The notes under the pieces were generated by a model. That model saw nothing but the letters and a program-made list of their open reading frames with translations. It did no database searches and had not been told where the DNA came from. A DNA stretch of 64,000 nt from Halanaeroarchaeum sulfurireducens (GTDB lineage: Archaea; Halobacteriota; Halobacteria; Halobacteriales; Halobacteriaceae). The translations under genes and the position numbers were made by a program. The stretch lies in the NCBI RefSeq assembly GCF_001011115.1, contig NZ_CP008874.1:372001-436000 (forward strand), given 5' to 3'. Position 1 is the stretch's first letter. Each line of letters starts with the position of its first letter. Below, one piece after another: positions 44,365 to 52,206 of this stretch.

Positions 44365-45231
44365 ATGTATCAGGACATCTTACTTCCCGTCGACGGGAGC
44401 GAGGGGGCGATGGCGATCGTTCACCACGCTGCGGACGTCGCGGCGAGGACTGACGCGACCATACGCGTGCTGTTCGTCGCCGATACGAGCCGCGATAGCG
44501 TCACGACCATCGGGTCGAACGTGGTCGACGCACTCGTTCGGAAGGGCGAAACCGTCGTCGAGGAGGTGGGCGAGGTGCTGGCGGACCGCAACGCCTCCTT
44601 CGGGACTGACGTCGTCCAGGGCGATCCCGCTCCGACGATCGCGGACTACGCCGACCGGTACGGCTTCGATTTGATCGTGTTGCCGACCCAGGGCCGGACG
44701 GACCTGTCGCGACGCCTCCTCGGCAGTACCACCGAGAAGGTCGTCCGTCTTGCCTCGGTCCCGGTCCTCACCGCCCGAATGCGCGCAGACGACACGCTGA
44801 CCTTTCCCTACGAGAACGTCCTCGTCCCCACTGACGGGAGTCCCGAGGCAACCGCCGCGGCCCGGCACGGTCTCGAACTCGCGGCGTGGCTCGACGCGAC
44901 CGTCCACGTTCTCTCCGTGATCGACGACACGTGGCTCGGTCCAGACGTCGATCCGGTGTCGGCGGCGGAACTCGACCGCAGTGCGAACGAGGTCGTCGAG
45001 GGCGTGGCGGCGGACGCCGAAGCACACGGCGTCACGAACGTCGAGACGCACGTCGAACACGGTGCGCCCGCCGACCAGATCTTGGAGGCCGTCGAAACCG
45101 ACGATGTGCACGCGATCGTCATGGGGACGACGGGTCGCCGTGGAATCGAGCGGATCCTCCTCGGCAGTGTCGCGGAGAAAACCGTTCGGTCCGCGCCGGT
45201 GCCCGTGATCACGGTCGGCCATCGGGCCTGA
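44365..45231 (+). CDS. Tandem UspA-domain protein
   Basis: A 288-residue universal stress protein with two Usp domains (about 1-142 and 149-288). Each ends in a G-2x-G-9x-G(S/T) ATP motif: PTQGRTDLSRRLLGSTTEK and GTTGRRGIERILLGSVAEK. The ATG at 44365 (MYQDILLPVDGS) is the fold start. It lies beside the cation:proton antiporter gene in convergent orientation. A role in stress tolerance or transporter regulation is inferred. Confidence 0.92.
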   Translation: MYQDILLPVDGSEGAMAIVHHAADVAARTDATIRVLFVADTSRDSVTTIGSNVVDALVRKGETVVEEVGEVLADRNASFGTDVVQGDPAPTIADYADRYGFDLIVLPTQGRTDLSRRLLGSTTEKVVRLASVPVLTARMRADDTLTFPYENVLVPTDGSPEATAAARHGLELAAWLDATVHVLSVIDDTWLGPDVDPVSAAELDRSANEVVEGVAADAEAHGVTNVETHVEHGAPADQILEAVETDDVHAIVMGTTGRRGIERILLGSVAEKTVRSAPVPVITVGHRA

Positions 45232-45259
45232 GCCCGTCGGTCTACGAGTCGGTAGTAAC

Positions 45260-46483
45260 TCACCCGTCGGCCGTCGAGGGACCGTACCGATCGACGAACG
45301 TCTCGAACGGTGCCGAATACTGCATGAGGCTCGTGCCGAGGATGGCCATCACGAGTACGTAACCGACGGCGAAGGCGTTGATCGCGGTGGCCAGCCCGGT
45401 CGAGAGGGTCCCGGCATCGGCCCCGGAGATGGCGAGTGCGGCGATGATGAGCGAGAACTCCCCGCGGGTCGTCATGCCGAGAGCGACCCGCGTGGACCGC
45501 CGGCCATCGAGACCGAACACCCGGCCCCCCAGGTAGCCGCTTGCGAGCTTCGTCGGCGTCGTGATGATCACGGCAACGACGATCATCCCCGCGACGGCGG
45601 CGAACAGCCGTGGATCGGTCACGAGTCCGATCCAAAAGAAAAAGACCGCGGCGAAAACGTCCCGTACCGGCTCCAGTAACCCCTCGATGCGTTTTACGTG
45701 TCCCGTCTCGGCGAAGGCCATTCCAATGAAGAAGGCTGCGACGGCCTCGCTTACCCCCACCGAGAGTGCCGCACCGGCGACCAGCACGACGATGCCGACC
45801 GCGCGCAACACCACGAACTCGTGGGATGCGGTGGCGATAACTCGTTCGAACGCCGCCGTTCCGAAGTAGACTGCCAGCAACAACAGGAGGATAAATCCCA
45901 GGCCGATCCCGATCGAGGCGGCCGCCTCGCTTACGGACCCGCCCCCCAGCACGATCGCGGATGCCACGGCGAGGTACACCGCGATGACCAGATCCTCGAA
46001 GACGAGCGTGCCGAGGAGTGGGTCGGCCTCGTCGTTGGCGATCCACCCCAGGTCGATCAACGATTTCGTGATGATCGCCGACGAGGAGATGTAGACGATC
46101 CCGGCGACGAGAAATGCCGGCAGGACTGCCCCGAAGAAAACCCACCCCACGAGGAGTCCCACGCCGAAATTGACGACGAAGTCGATCGCCCCCGCGGTTC
46201 CGATCTTCCGCCACCGCTCGATCAGTCGGCTGAGGTTGAACTCCAGGCCGAGGAAAAAGAGGAGCAGGACGATCCCCAGTTCCGCGCCAAGCGTGACGAA
46301 CTCCGACTCACCGATGTAGACGGTCCCGATCCCGGGGAAGGCGATTCGGCCGAGGACAAACTCGTTCAGTGCCATGCCAACGACGATGTAAAACGGGATG
46401 ACCGATTGCCCGGCCCTATCGCCGACCCACCCGGCTGCGGCGATGGCCGCGAACATCACACCCACTTCGAGAAGATCGGCCAT
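45260..46483 (-). CDS. Cation:proton antiporter (CPA2 family)
   Basis: A 407-residue CPA2 antiporter with about 12-13 helices and no C-terminal RCK domain of its own. Typical motifs are FFLGLEFNLSRL, the ion-binding stretch GTLVFEDLVIAVYL and MTTRGEFSLIIA. Its regulatory subunit is encoded just upstream on the same strand, as in the bacterial KhtTU K+/H+ antiporter, so a potassium- or sodium-proton exchange role is likely (inference). The 87-bp gap between them contains no gene. Confidence 0.92.
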   Translation of the reverse strand: MADLLEVGVMFAAIAAAGWVGDRAGQSVIPFYIVVGMALNEFVLGRIAFPGIGTVYIGESEFVTLGAELGIVLLLFFLGLEFNLSRLIERWRKIGTAGAIDFVVNFGVGLLVGWVFFGAVLPAFLVAGIVYISSSAIITKSLIDLGWIANDEADPLLGTLVFEDLVIAVYLAVASAIVLGGGSVSEAAASIGIGLGFILLLLLAVYFGTAAFERVIATASHEFVVLRAVGIVVLVAGAALSVGVSEAVAAFFIGMAFAETGHVKRIEGLLEPVRDVFAAVFFFWIGLVTDPRLFAAVAGMIVVAVIITTPTKLASGYLGGRVFGLDGRRSTRVALGMTTRGEFSLIIAALAISGADAGTLSTGLATAINAFAVGYVLVMAILGTSLMQYSAPFETFVDRYGPSTADG

Positions 46484-46570
46484 GGGCTAGCCCCACCCTC
46501 GCTCGGGGGACCCGTGGAACGCCACAACACCGCTGGCATCGCGGACGGTCGTTCGAAACGGATCCATTGC

Positions 46571-47059
46571 TCAGTCCGCACCCGTCAGAAGCCGTTCGAA
46601 GGCATCACACTGATCTTCGGTACCGACGACGATGACGGTGTCCTCCCCGCGAAATTCGACGGCCGGATCGGGGCTGGCAATGGTCTGCGTTTCCCGCTGG
46701 ATCGCCACGATCTTCGCGCCGGTTCGGCGCCCGATGTCAGCGCCTTCGATCGTCTCGCCGATCAGTGGCGAGTCGCTTTCGACCTCGTACCACTCCAGTA
46801 CGATCCCGCCAGGGAGCGTCGTCTTTTGTTTTTCCGACTCCACCGGCTGGAAGTATGCCCCCTCGAGGATGGTGCCGACGGTTCGGGCCTGTTCGTCCCG
46901 GAGTTCGAACAGTTTCTCGGAGTCCGCCGTGGGATCGGACCGCCGGAAGACCTCACGCTTGCCCGTATTGTGGGTCACGATGATGAGTTCGGTGCCGTCG
47001 CTCAGGTCGATCACGTACTTTTCGCCGACGCCGGGGAGGTCACTCCTCTCGATAGTCAC
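46571..47059 (-). CDS. Antiporter regulatory subunit with TrkA-C domain (KhtT-like)
   Basis: A protein of 162 residues: an N-terminal beta-rich part (VTIERSDLPGVGEKYVIDLSDG) and a C-terminal RCK_C/TrkA-C domain (about 80-162) that binds a small ligand. I chose the GTG at 47059, which starts the family's conserved segment; an in-frame ATG at 47089 would add 10 residues. It is upstream of the CPA2 antiporter gene in one operon, paralleling KhtT-KhtU. Confidence 0.86.
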   Translation of the reverse strand: MTIERSDLPGVGEKYVIDLSDGTELIIVTHNTGKREVFRRSDPTADSEKLFELRDEQARTVGTILEGAYFQPVESEKQKTTLPGGIVLEWYEVESDSPLIGETIEGADIGRRTGAKIVAIQRETQTIASPDPAVEFRGEDTVIVVGTEDQCDAFERLLTGAD

Positions 47060-47162
47060 GGTCGTTCGATATGCGGGCAGGCGGCTCAAATAACCTGTCC
47101 TTCCTCGCAGTCCGCCGGTCCACGGGGAAACCGTGATGGGTCAGACGATCCATGCGATCCGC

Positions 47163-47948
47163 ATGGAGACAGTCACCGTCGGTGACGTTGACGTCCCCAC
47201 GCTCGGGTTGGGAACGTACACACTGCGGGGCGAGGAGTGCGAGCGCGTCGTCGGCGAGGCACTCTCGCTCGGGTACCGCCACATCGACACGGCGGAGTTC
47301 TACGACAACCAGGCCAGCATCGGGGCCGCGATCGAGGCCGCCGACGTCCCGCGTGAGGAGCTGTTCGTCACGACGAAGATCTGGCAGACCAATCTCGAGC
47401 GCGAGGACGCCCGTCGGTCCGCCCTCGAGAGCCTCGACGAACTCGGGATAAACTACGTGGATCTGCTCTTGATCCACTGGCCGGACGAATCGGTGCCGCT
47501 CGCGGAGACGATCGGGGCAATGAATCGCCTCCAGAGCGAGGGGCGGGTCAGACACATCGGTGTGAGCAACTTCTCGATCTCCCAGCTCCGGACGGCGATG
47601 TCGGTCTCGGAGACGCCGATTCTCACGAACCAGGTCGAGTACCATCCCCACCGGGACCGAACGGATCTCCGCGAGGTCTGCGTGGACAACGACGTCGTGC
47701 TCACCGCCTACAGCCCGCTCGCGAAGGGCCGCGTCGCGACCGACGAGACGCTGGCCGCCATCGGGCGGACGTACGACCGGTCGGCCGCGCAGGTCGCCCT
47801 CCGCTGGCTCGTCCAGCAGGAGAACGTGGTCGCGATTCCCAAAGCGTCACGTCACGAGCACCTCGTGGCGAACCGGGCAATCTTCGACTTCGAACTGACC
47901 GACGAGGAAATGGAGCGGATCGCCGACCTCGGAACGGGTGTGGACTAG
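47163..47948 (+). CDS. Aldo/keto reductase
   Basis: An NAD(P)H-dependent aldo/keto reductase of 261 residues in the TIM-barrel fold. Catalytic tetrad residues are in HIDTAEFYDNQ (Asp, Tyr), VTTKIW (Lys) and LLIHWPD (His). The coenzyme motif AIPKASRHEHLVANRAIF is near the C-terminus. The ATG at 47163 is preferred over 47133. It is convergent with the cupin gene, sharing 4 bp at the stops. Confidence 0.92.
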   Translation: METVTVGDVDVPTLGLGTYTLRGEECERVVGEALSLGYRHIDTAEFYDNQASIGAAIEAADVPREELFVTTKIWQTNLEREDARRSALESLDELGINYVDLLLIHWPDESVPLAETIGAMNRLQSEGRVRHIGVSNFSISQLRTAMSVSETPILTNQVEYHPHRDRTDLREVCVDNDVVLTAYSPLAKGRVATDETLAAIGRTYDRSAAQVALRWLVQQENVVAIPKASRHEHLVANRAIFDFELTDEEMERIADLGTGVD

Positions 47949-48349
47949 AGCGGCGGGAACTCGTCCTGGTAGCCCGTCCCGTCGGTGCGGTCCTCCCTGA
48001 GTGGCCAGAACGCGACGAGTTTCGCCGTCTCCCCCTCCACCGTCCGCGAGGTGTGCGGGATCTCCGGCGGAATCGCCAGGGTGTCGTATGGCTCGAGTTC
48101 GACACGCTCCCCATCGACGAGGAAGTCGAGTCGGCCCTCGACGAGCATGTTCATCTGCTCGTAGGGGTGGGTGTGGGGCTCGGCGTCCTCCTTTTCGGGA
48201 CCGACCTGAGAGAACCCGACGAGCTGGTCGATGCCGCGGAAGACCACCTGCTGGAAGCCCGGCTCGTCGCGGTACGGCTCGACCTCCGCCAGATTGTACA
48301 CCGAGGGGATGGCCGAACTGTCGTAATCGCGTGGCATTTTCACGATCAT
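47945..48349 (-). CDS. Cupin-domain protein
   Basis: A 134-residue single-domain cupin. Metal ligands are visible in EPHTHPYEQMNMLVEG (two His and a Glu) and in PPEIPHTSRT (His), so it binds a metal. Small stand-alone cupins include isomerases, dioxygenases and sensors; the present one cannot be assigned. A long N-terminal extension of about 30 residues (MIVKMPRDYDSSAIPSVYN) is present. Convergent with the aldo/keto reductase gene. Confidence 0.87.
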   Translation of the reverse strand: MIVKMPRDYDSSAIPSVYNLAEVEPYRDEPGFQQVVFRGIDQLVGFSQVGPEKEDAEPHTHPYEQMNMLVEGRLDFLVDGERVELEPYDTLAIPPEIPHTSRTVEGETAKLVAFWPLREDRTDGTGYQDEFPPL

Positions 48350-48450
48350 TCATGACCGAGTAAATAAAGGTGTCGAGTGCCGTTCGACCGTGGGAGAGAA
48401 GACAGTCCGTGTCTTCGATCACAATCCACCGACGCCGGAGATCGTTGGAA

Positions 48451-49554
48451 TCAGAAATCGGTCAGGGAGGTCGCCGTCCCTCCCGCGTTTTCGACCCCCG
48501 AATCGAAACCGTCACCCTCGACAGGGGCATGTGTGGCTCGATAGCCAGTGTCGGTCGCCTTTACCCCGTCGACTGCGTAGAATTGGAGCGACCGCTCCTG
48601 TCGTGTCGTGACGGGGAAATCGTAGTTCTCGGCTTCGTATTTGAAATCATCGCCGGCGTCCAGTTTGTCCGCGACAAACGCTCGATGATCAGCCAGTCGC
48701 CGTTCGATGACGGCCCGGGAGATGGTTCGAGCGTCGGCCACGCGGTCACGGAACTCCTGGACGAATTCCTCTTCGAGTTCGTACCCGACCGAATTCCGTC
48801 CGGCAGCCATCGCGGCGAGACTGGTCGTTCCCGTCCCCCAGAACGGGTCGAGCACGGTGTCGCCATAGATGCTGTACATGTTGATGAGCCTGTAGGGGAT
48901 TTCGAAGGGATACGCCCCCGAGCGGTCCCGCAATTCGTCGTTTTCCAGGAGCTGGTGTTCCCCGCGGACGTCCGTCCAGACGTCGGAGAACCACCGATTG
49001 CGTTCTTCCCAGAAGTACGCCGAATCGTATCGCCGGTCGGACCCCGGTTCGAACCGACGCCGTGTCCGCCCGTTGCGGAAGACGAGTATGTATTCGTGCT
49101 CGAGGGTGACGTACGCGTTCGGCGGAAGCATCCCCGACCCCATGAACTTCGCAGCTGAATTGACCGGTTTCCGCCAGAGGACTTCGGGGAGCGGTTCGAA
49201 ACCCATTCGTTCGAACGAGTCGATGATGCGGGAGTGATTTTGGTAGACGCGGAAACTGCCATCGACCGTGCGTGTCGCGTCACCCACGTTGACACACGCG
49301 ATCCCTCCATCGACGAGGACCCGCTTCACTTCGTTCCAGACCTCGTCCAACACATCGTGCATCGATTCGAACGCGGCCCGCCCGTTTCCGGCCGCGAGTT
49401 CGTCGTCAACCCCCTCATCCATGGTGGCGAAGAGGTCGTCCCACATCTCTATCATCGGGTACGGCGGCGACGTAACGACGAGTTCGATAGAGTCGTCATC
49501 AACCTGCTCCAGCGTTCGGGAGTCGCCGACGATAACGCGATGCCGTGTTTCCAT
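48451..49554 (-). CDS. Orphan DNA methyltransferase, probable CTAG N4-cytosine type (Zim-like)
   Basis: A 367-residue DNA methyltransferase. The catalytic motif TSPPYPM is near the N-terminus (about 29-35), and the AdoMet motif DPFWGTGTTSLAA is in the second half (about 238-250), an order seen in N4-cytosine and beta-class enzymes. TSPPY favours N4-cytosine. No restriction gene is adjacent. Haloarchaea almost universally carry such an orphan methyltransferase, Zim, modifying CTAG, and length and context fit; the identity is an inference. CTAG is conspicuously rare in this window. Confidence 0.8.
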   Translation of the reverse strand: METRHRVIVGDSRTLEQVDDDSIELVVTSPPYPMIEMWDDLFATMDEGVDDELAAGNGRAAFESMHDVLDEVWNEVKRVLVDGGIACVNVGDATRTVDGSFRVYQNHSRIIDSFERMGFEPLPEVLWRKPVNSAAKFMGSGMLPPNAYVTLEHEYILVFRNGRTRRRFEPGSDRRYDSAYFWEERNRWFSDVWTDVRGEHQLLENDELRDRSGAYPFEIPYRLINMYSIYGDTVLDPFWGTGTTSLAAMAAGRNSVGYELEEEFVQEFRDRVADARTISRAVIERRLADHRAFVADKLDAGDDFKYEAENYDFPVTTRQERSLQFYAVDGVKATDTGYRATHAPVEGDGFDSGVENAGGTATSLTDF

Positions 49555-49629
49555 AGTACTCCTCGTTCCGGTGTAACGACCTCAGACTCAAAGACCTACG
49601 TTCTTTTCCCGCCGATCGGGCGACAGTCC

Positions 49630-49824
49630 TCAGAGATCCGGCCCGATCCGTTTGACACGACCTTGCGCGCCGGATTTCACTTTCACGAGAATCCCCTCGG
49701 GATGGGTTCGCTCGTCAGTGAGAATGACGCCGACCTCACCACGGATGCGATCGCCGTTCTCCTGTTCGATTTCCACGGTCATTCCCTGGACGAGTTCGTC
49801 CCGGTTCGGTAAGTCGGCGGCCAT
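49630..49824 (-). CDS. YwbE-like (DUF2196) protein
   Basis: A 64-residue protein, MAADLPNRDELVQGMTVEIEQENG, then the conserved GEVGVILTDERTHPEGILVKVKSGAQGRVKRI, matching the YwbE family (DUF2196). The fold is a small beta-barrel of unknown function. The ATG at 49824 is chosen; an in-frame start at 49845 is possible. It is 75 bp upstream of the methyltransferase start on the same strand. Confidence 0.8.
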   Translation of the reverse strand: MAADLPNRDELVQGMTVEIEQENGDRIRGEVGVILTDERTHPEGILVKVKSGAQGRVKRIGPDL

Positions 49825-49921
49825 AGGTGACGTTTGGACGCCCATCCTTATAGATGTTTGATAGTATTGGGGCAGTCGGTGCCCGGATATCCGGGCCCGT
49901 TTTCCGCTGCCAGTTGCCCGG

Positions 49922-50800
49922 TCATCCGACGGTCAGCACCGGCATCGTCGCTCGCCGGAGGATCCGTCCGGTACTACTCCCGAGTACCTGCTTTGGCGCC
50001 GATTCTCGTCCGCGAGAGCCCATCGCGATCAGATCGGCGTCGACGCCCCTGGCAAACTCCAGGATTTCGTCCGCTGGAACGCCGCGCAGGACGTCACTCG
50101 TCACCGGGAGGTTGCGGTCCAGTGCCATGGATTCGACGGCCCCGATGGCGTTCTGCCCGCCCTCCTTGAGCAGGCCGACGATGCTCCGTGGCGCATCCTC
50201 CAACCCGTACGAGGTGGCGTCGACGACGTATACGACGTGAACGTCTGCTCCGTACTGTTCGGCGAAGGCGATTCCCTCCTCGGCCGCTCGCTGGGCGGGA
50301 TCGCTGCCGTCAGTCGGAATGACCAGGTGGTCGATCATGCCGTACCGGGGTTCAGGAACCGACGCGTCGGTGTCGAGGGGGACCGAGAGAACGGGCGTCT
50401 CGGAGTGGACGGCGACGCGTTCGGTCGTACTCCCCAGTGGCCGTTCCCCATCGCCGGTCCGCCCCCGGGTCCCCATTACGATAAGGTCGACGTCCGCCGC
50501 CCGGCTGTATTCGAGGATCGTTCGGTACGGAACCCCTTCTCGGACTTCCCTACGGCTCTCTACTCCGTGGTCGCTGGCGAACGCCGCCATCTCACGCGTT
50601 GCGTCGGTCCCGTGTTCTTCGAGAGTCTGGCGAACGACGGAGTGCTGGTCGGACTCGGCGAGAATCCACTCGGAACTCGTATCGACAACGTACAACGAGT
50701 GGATCGTCGCGTCTCCGAGGCGGGCGATGTCCACGGCCCGAGCTTGAGGACCCAGTATTCCGGGGCTGCCATCGGTCGGAACGAGGATGTCGTCGTACAT
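49922..50800 (-). CDS. Tandem UspA-domain protein
   Basis: A 292-residue protein with two Usp domains (about 1-143 and 150-292), each with the ATP-type motif (GTRGRTGDGERPLGSTTER and GSRGRESAPKQVLGSSTGR). The ATG at 50800 (MYDDILVPTDGS) is the fold start; the frame is open 41 codons upstream without coding character. It is upstream of the YwbE gene on the same strand, 97 bp away. It is the third Usp-family gene in the window. Confidence 0.92.
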   Translation of the reverse strand: MYDDILVPTDGSPGILGPQARAVDIARLGDATIHSLYVVDTSSEWILAESDQHSVVRQTLEEHGTDATREMAAFASDHGVESRREVREGVPYRTILEYSRAADVDLIVMGTRGRTGDGERPLGSTTERVAVHSETPVLSVPLDTDASVPEPRYGMIDHLVIPTDGSDPAQRAAEEGIAFAEQYGADVHVVYVVDATSYGLEDAPRSIVGLLKEGGQNAIGAVESMALDRNLPVTSDVLRGVPADEILEFARGVDADLIAMGSRGRESAPKQVLGSSTGRILRRATMPVLTVG

Positions 50801-50948
50801 GGTGGCTGATCGTTTGTGCTCCAACAACGTATAATCTCCCCAACACGACTTTGACAATCTCACGCACGGTCGGTCCGTTGTGATCCGGGAGAACGGAGAA
50901 CCGGCTCGTGTGTCGGCACCCATCCGTGTCCCACCACCGCCACAGAAT

Positions 50949-51638
50949 TCATAAAAGGCGGGCGACGTGATCTGTCAAACGATCGGGGAGCCGATTTTGG
51001 AGGGTCGATTCGTCAGTTTCTCCGCCGGCGTTGACCACATAGACGCGGCCCGGGACGTCTCCGTAGACGCCCTGGAAGTCGTAAACGAATCCATATATTG
51101 CGACCGTGTCCGGGACGTCGTTGCTCGCCAGTAGGAAATCGACTTGTCTGTCGACGTTGTACTCCACGAGTTGGTCGACCAGGTCTGTTTCCCGGTCGGG
51201 ATCGATTCGATCGTCTGATAAACCTGCTTCGATCACCGGTTTCAGCGTTCCGAGCCACTTGGAGATCCCCGGCGGAAATTCTTCAGCTTCTCCTTTCACC
51301 ATTTCGAGTGCTGCAGTGATGGCTCCACACCCCGTATGTCCGACGACGGCGCCGATCTCAGTGCCGGTTTTCACGAGCGGGTACAGCACACTCCCGTCGA
51401 CGACCTGCTCGCCGTCGTGGTAGTCCCAGACCTGATTGCCGATCGTACTCGGAGTAAACAGCCAGCCTGGTTCCCTGACGGCAAACATCCCCTCTTGAGA
51501 AATGCGAGCGTCCGAACAGCTCATCGAGACCGCAGCGGCCTCTTGCCCGTCCTGCAGGTCGGCGAACGGACTTGCTCCCATATCATCAGTGTGGGACCGG
51601 TTCCGTTCGAGCAGCTCGACGAGGGTCGTTTCTGGCAT
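50949..51638 (-). CDS. Beta-class carbonic anhydrase
   Basis: A 229-residue beta-carbonic anhydrase that interconverts CO2 and bicarbonate. The zinc ligands are Cys41 (CSDAR), His101 and Cys104 (HTGCG), and the catalytic Asp43/Arg45 dyad is intact. The C-terminus has the expected VDFLLASNDVPDTVAIYGFVYDFQGVYG. The ATG at 51638 is preferred to one 15 bp upstream. It is the last gene before the accessory region and is transcribed away from it. Confidence 0.95.
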   Translation of the reverse strand: MPETTLVELLERNRSHTDDMGASPFADLQDGQEAAAVSMSCSDARISQEGMFAVREPGWLFTPSTIGNQVWDYHDGEQVVDGSVLYPLVKTGTEIGAVVGHTGCGAITAALEMVKGEAEEFPPGISKWLGTLKPVIEAGLSDDRIDPDRETDLVDQLVEYNVDRQVDFLLASNDVPDTVAIYGFVYDFQGVYGDVPGRVYVVNAGGETDESTLQNRLPDRLTDHVARLL

Positions 51639-51703
51639 ACTACCCCTTCTCATCCCAGTGCCTTGAAGCTCTGTTGCGACCGCGTTTGGAAACTATCACG
51701 ACG

Positions 51704-52033
51704 AGTGCAACGAGTCGCGGTTTCGCCGGACGAACGAAGTGAGAGTCCGGCCTTATCCCCAATGTTTTGCGAGCCGCGAGGGACCGGAGATCCCTCGGCT
51801 CGAGCGAACGGCGGAGCCGTGAGCAGAGAGTGGTTCCTGCGGTCGCCATTACGGAATATCAAGGAGAAAGCCTCGCGCTTCAGCGCGGGGAGGAAGTCAA
51901 GCTGTTCGGGGGAACGGGGATAGCTCGATCTCCAGCACAATTTAGCATACCGCGATGAGCGGAGCGAATCGCGGTTTCACCGGACTCGAACGTACTGAGA
52001 GTCCGGAACGTTTTGCCCCACGTTTTTGCGAGG
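51704..52033 (+). repeat. Degenerate direct repeat pair
   Basis: Copies at about 51704-51780 and 51952-52033 share segments such as tcgcggtttc, tgagagtccgg and ttttgcgag at equivalent offsets. Identity is estimated by eye at about three quarters. They flank the solitary IS605-type end. Confidence 0.6.
51861..51898 (+). mobile_element. Solitary IS605-type end
   Basis: aaggagaa followed by a hairpin (8-bp stem, 51871-51878 with 51883-51890, one G-U pair) and aggaagtcaa. It resembles both ends of the TnpB element at 31.4-32.9 kb, but no tnpB accompanies it. It is a remnant or a small nonautonomous copy. Confidence 0.6.
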
Positions 52034-52076
52034 AGTGGTGCGCGAAGCGCACCCGACGAAGTAAAAAGTGGAAGTG

Positions 52077-52098
52077 TGCCGCCTCCCGGTAGCTGAAC
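52077..52098 (+). other. Left attachment-site copy of the tRNA-Phe 3' end
   Basis: tgccgcctcccgg (52077-52089) is identical to the 3' end of tRNA-Phe at 55765-55777, and tgaac follows after a 1-bp offset in both. The same orientation makes it a direct repeat. It marks the far border of an element integrated at the tRNA gene. Confidence 0.75.
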
Positions 52099-52206
52099 AG
52101 CCTACCATCAGTTCTGGCGCGCGCTCAACGACCTCGAGGATCGATACAATGCCTGATGCCAGACGACAGCACACCGCTGTTGAGCACACGTGGGGGCACT
52201 TCGTTG

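Larger units (their letters stand above)
51639..52206. other. Gene-free region with mobile-element debris
   Basis: No gene. It holds two degenerate direct repeats of about 80 bp (51704-51780 and 51952-52033) and a solitary IS605-type end hairpin between them, then a partial copy of the tRNA-Phe 3' end. This is the left border of the acquired segment. Confidence 0.65.
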
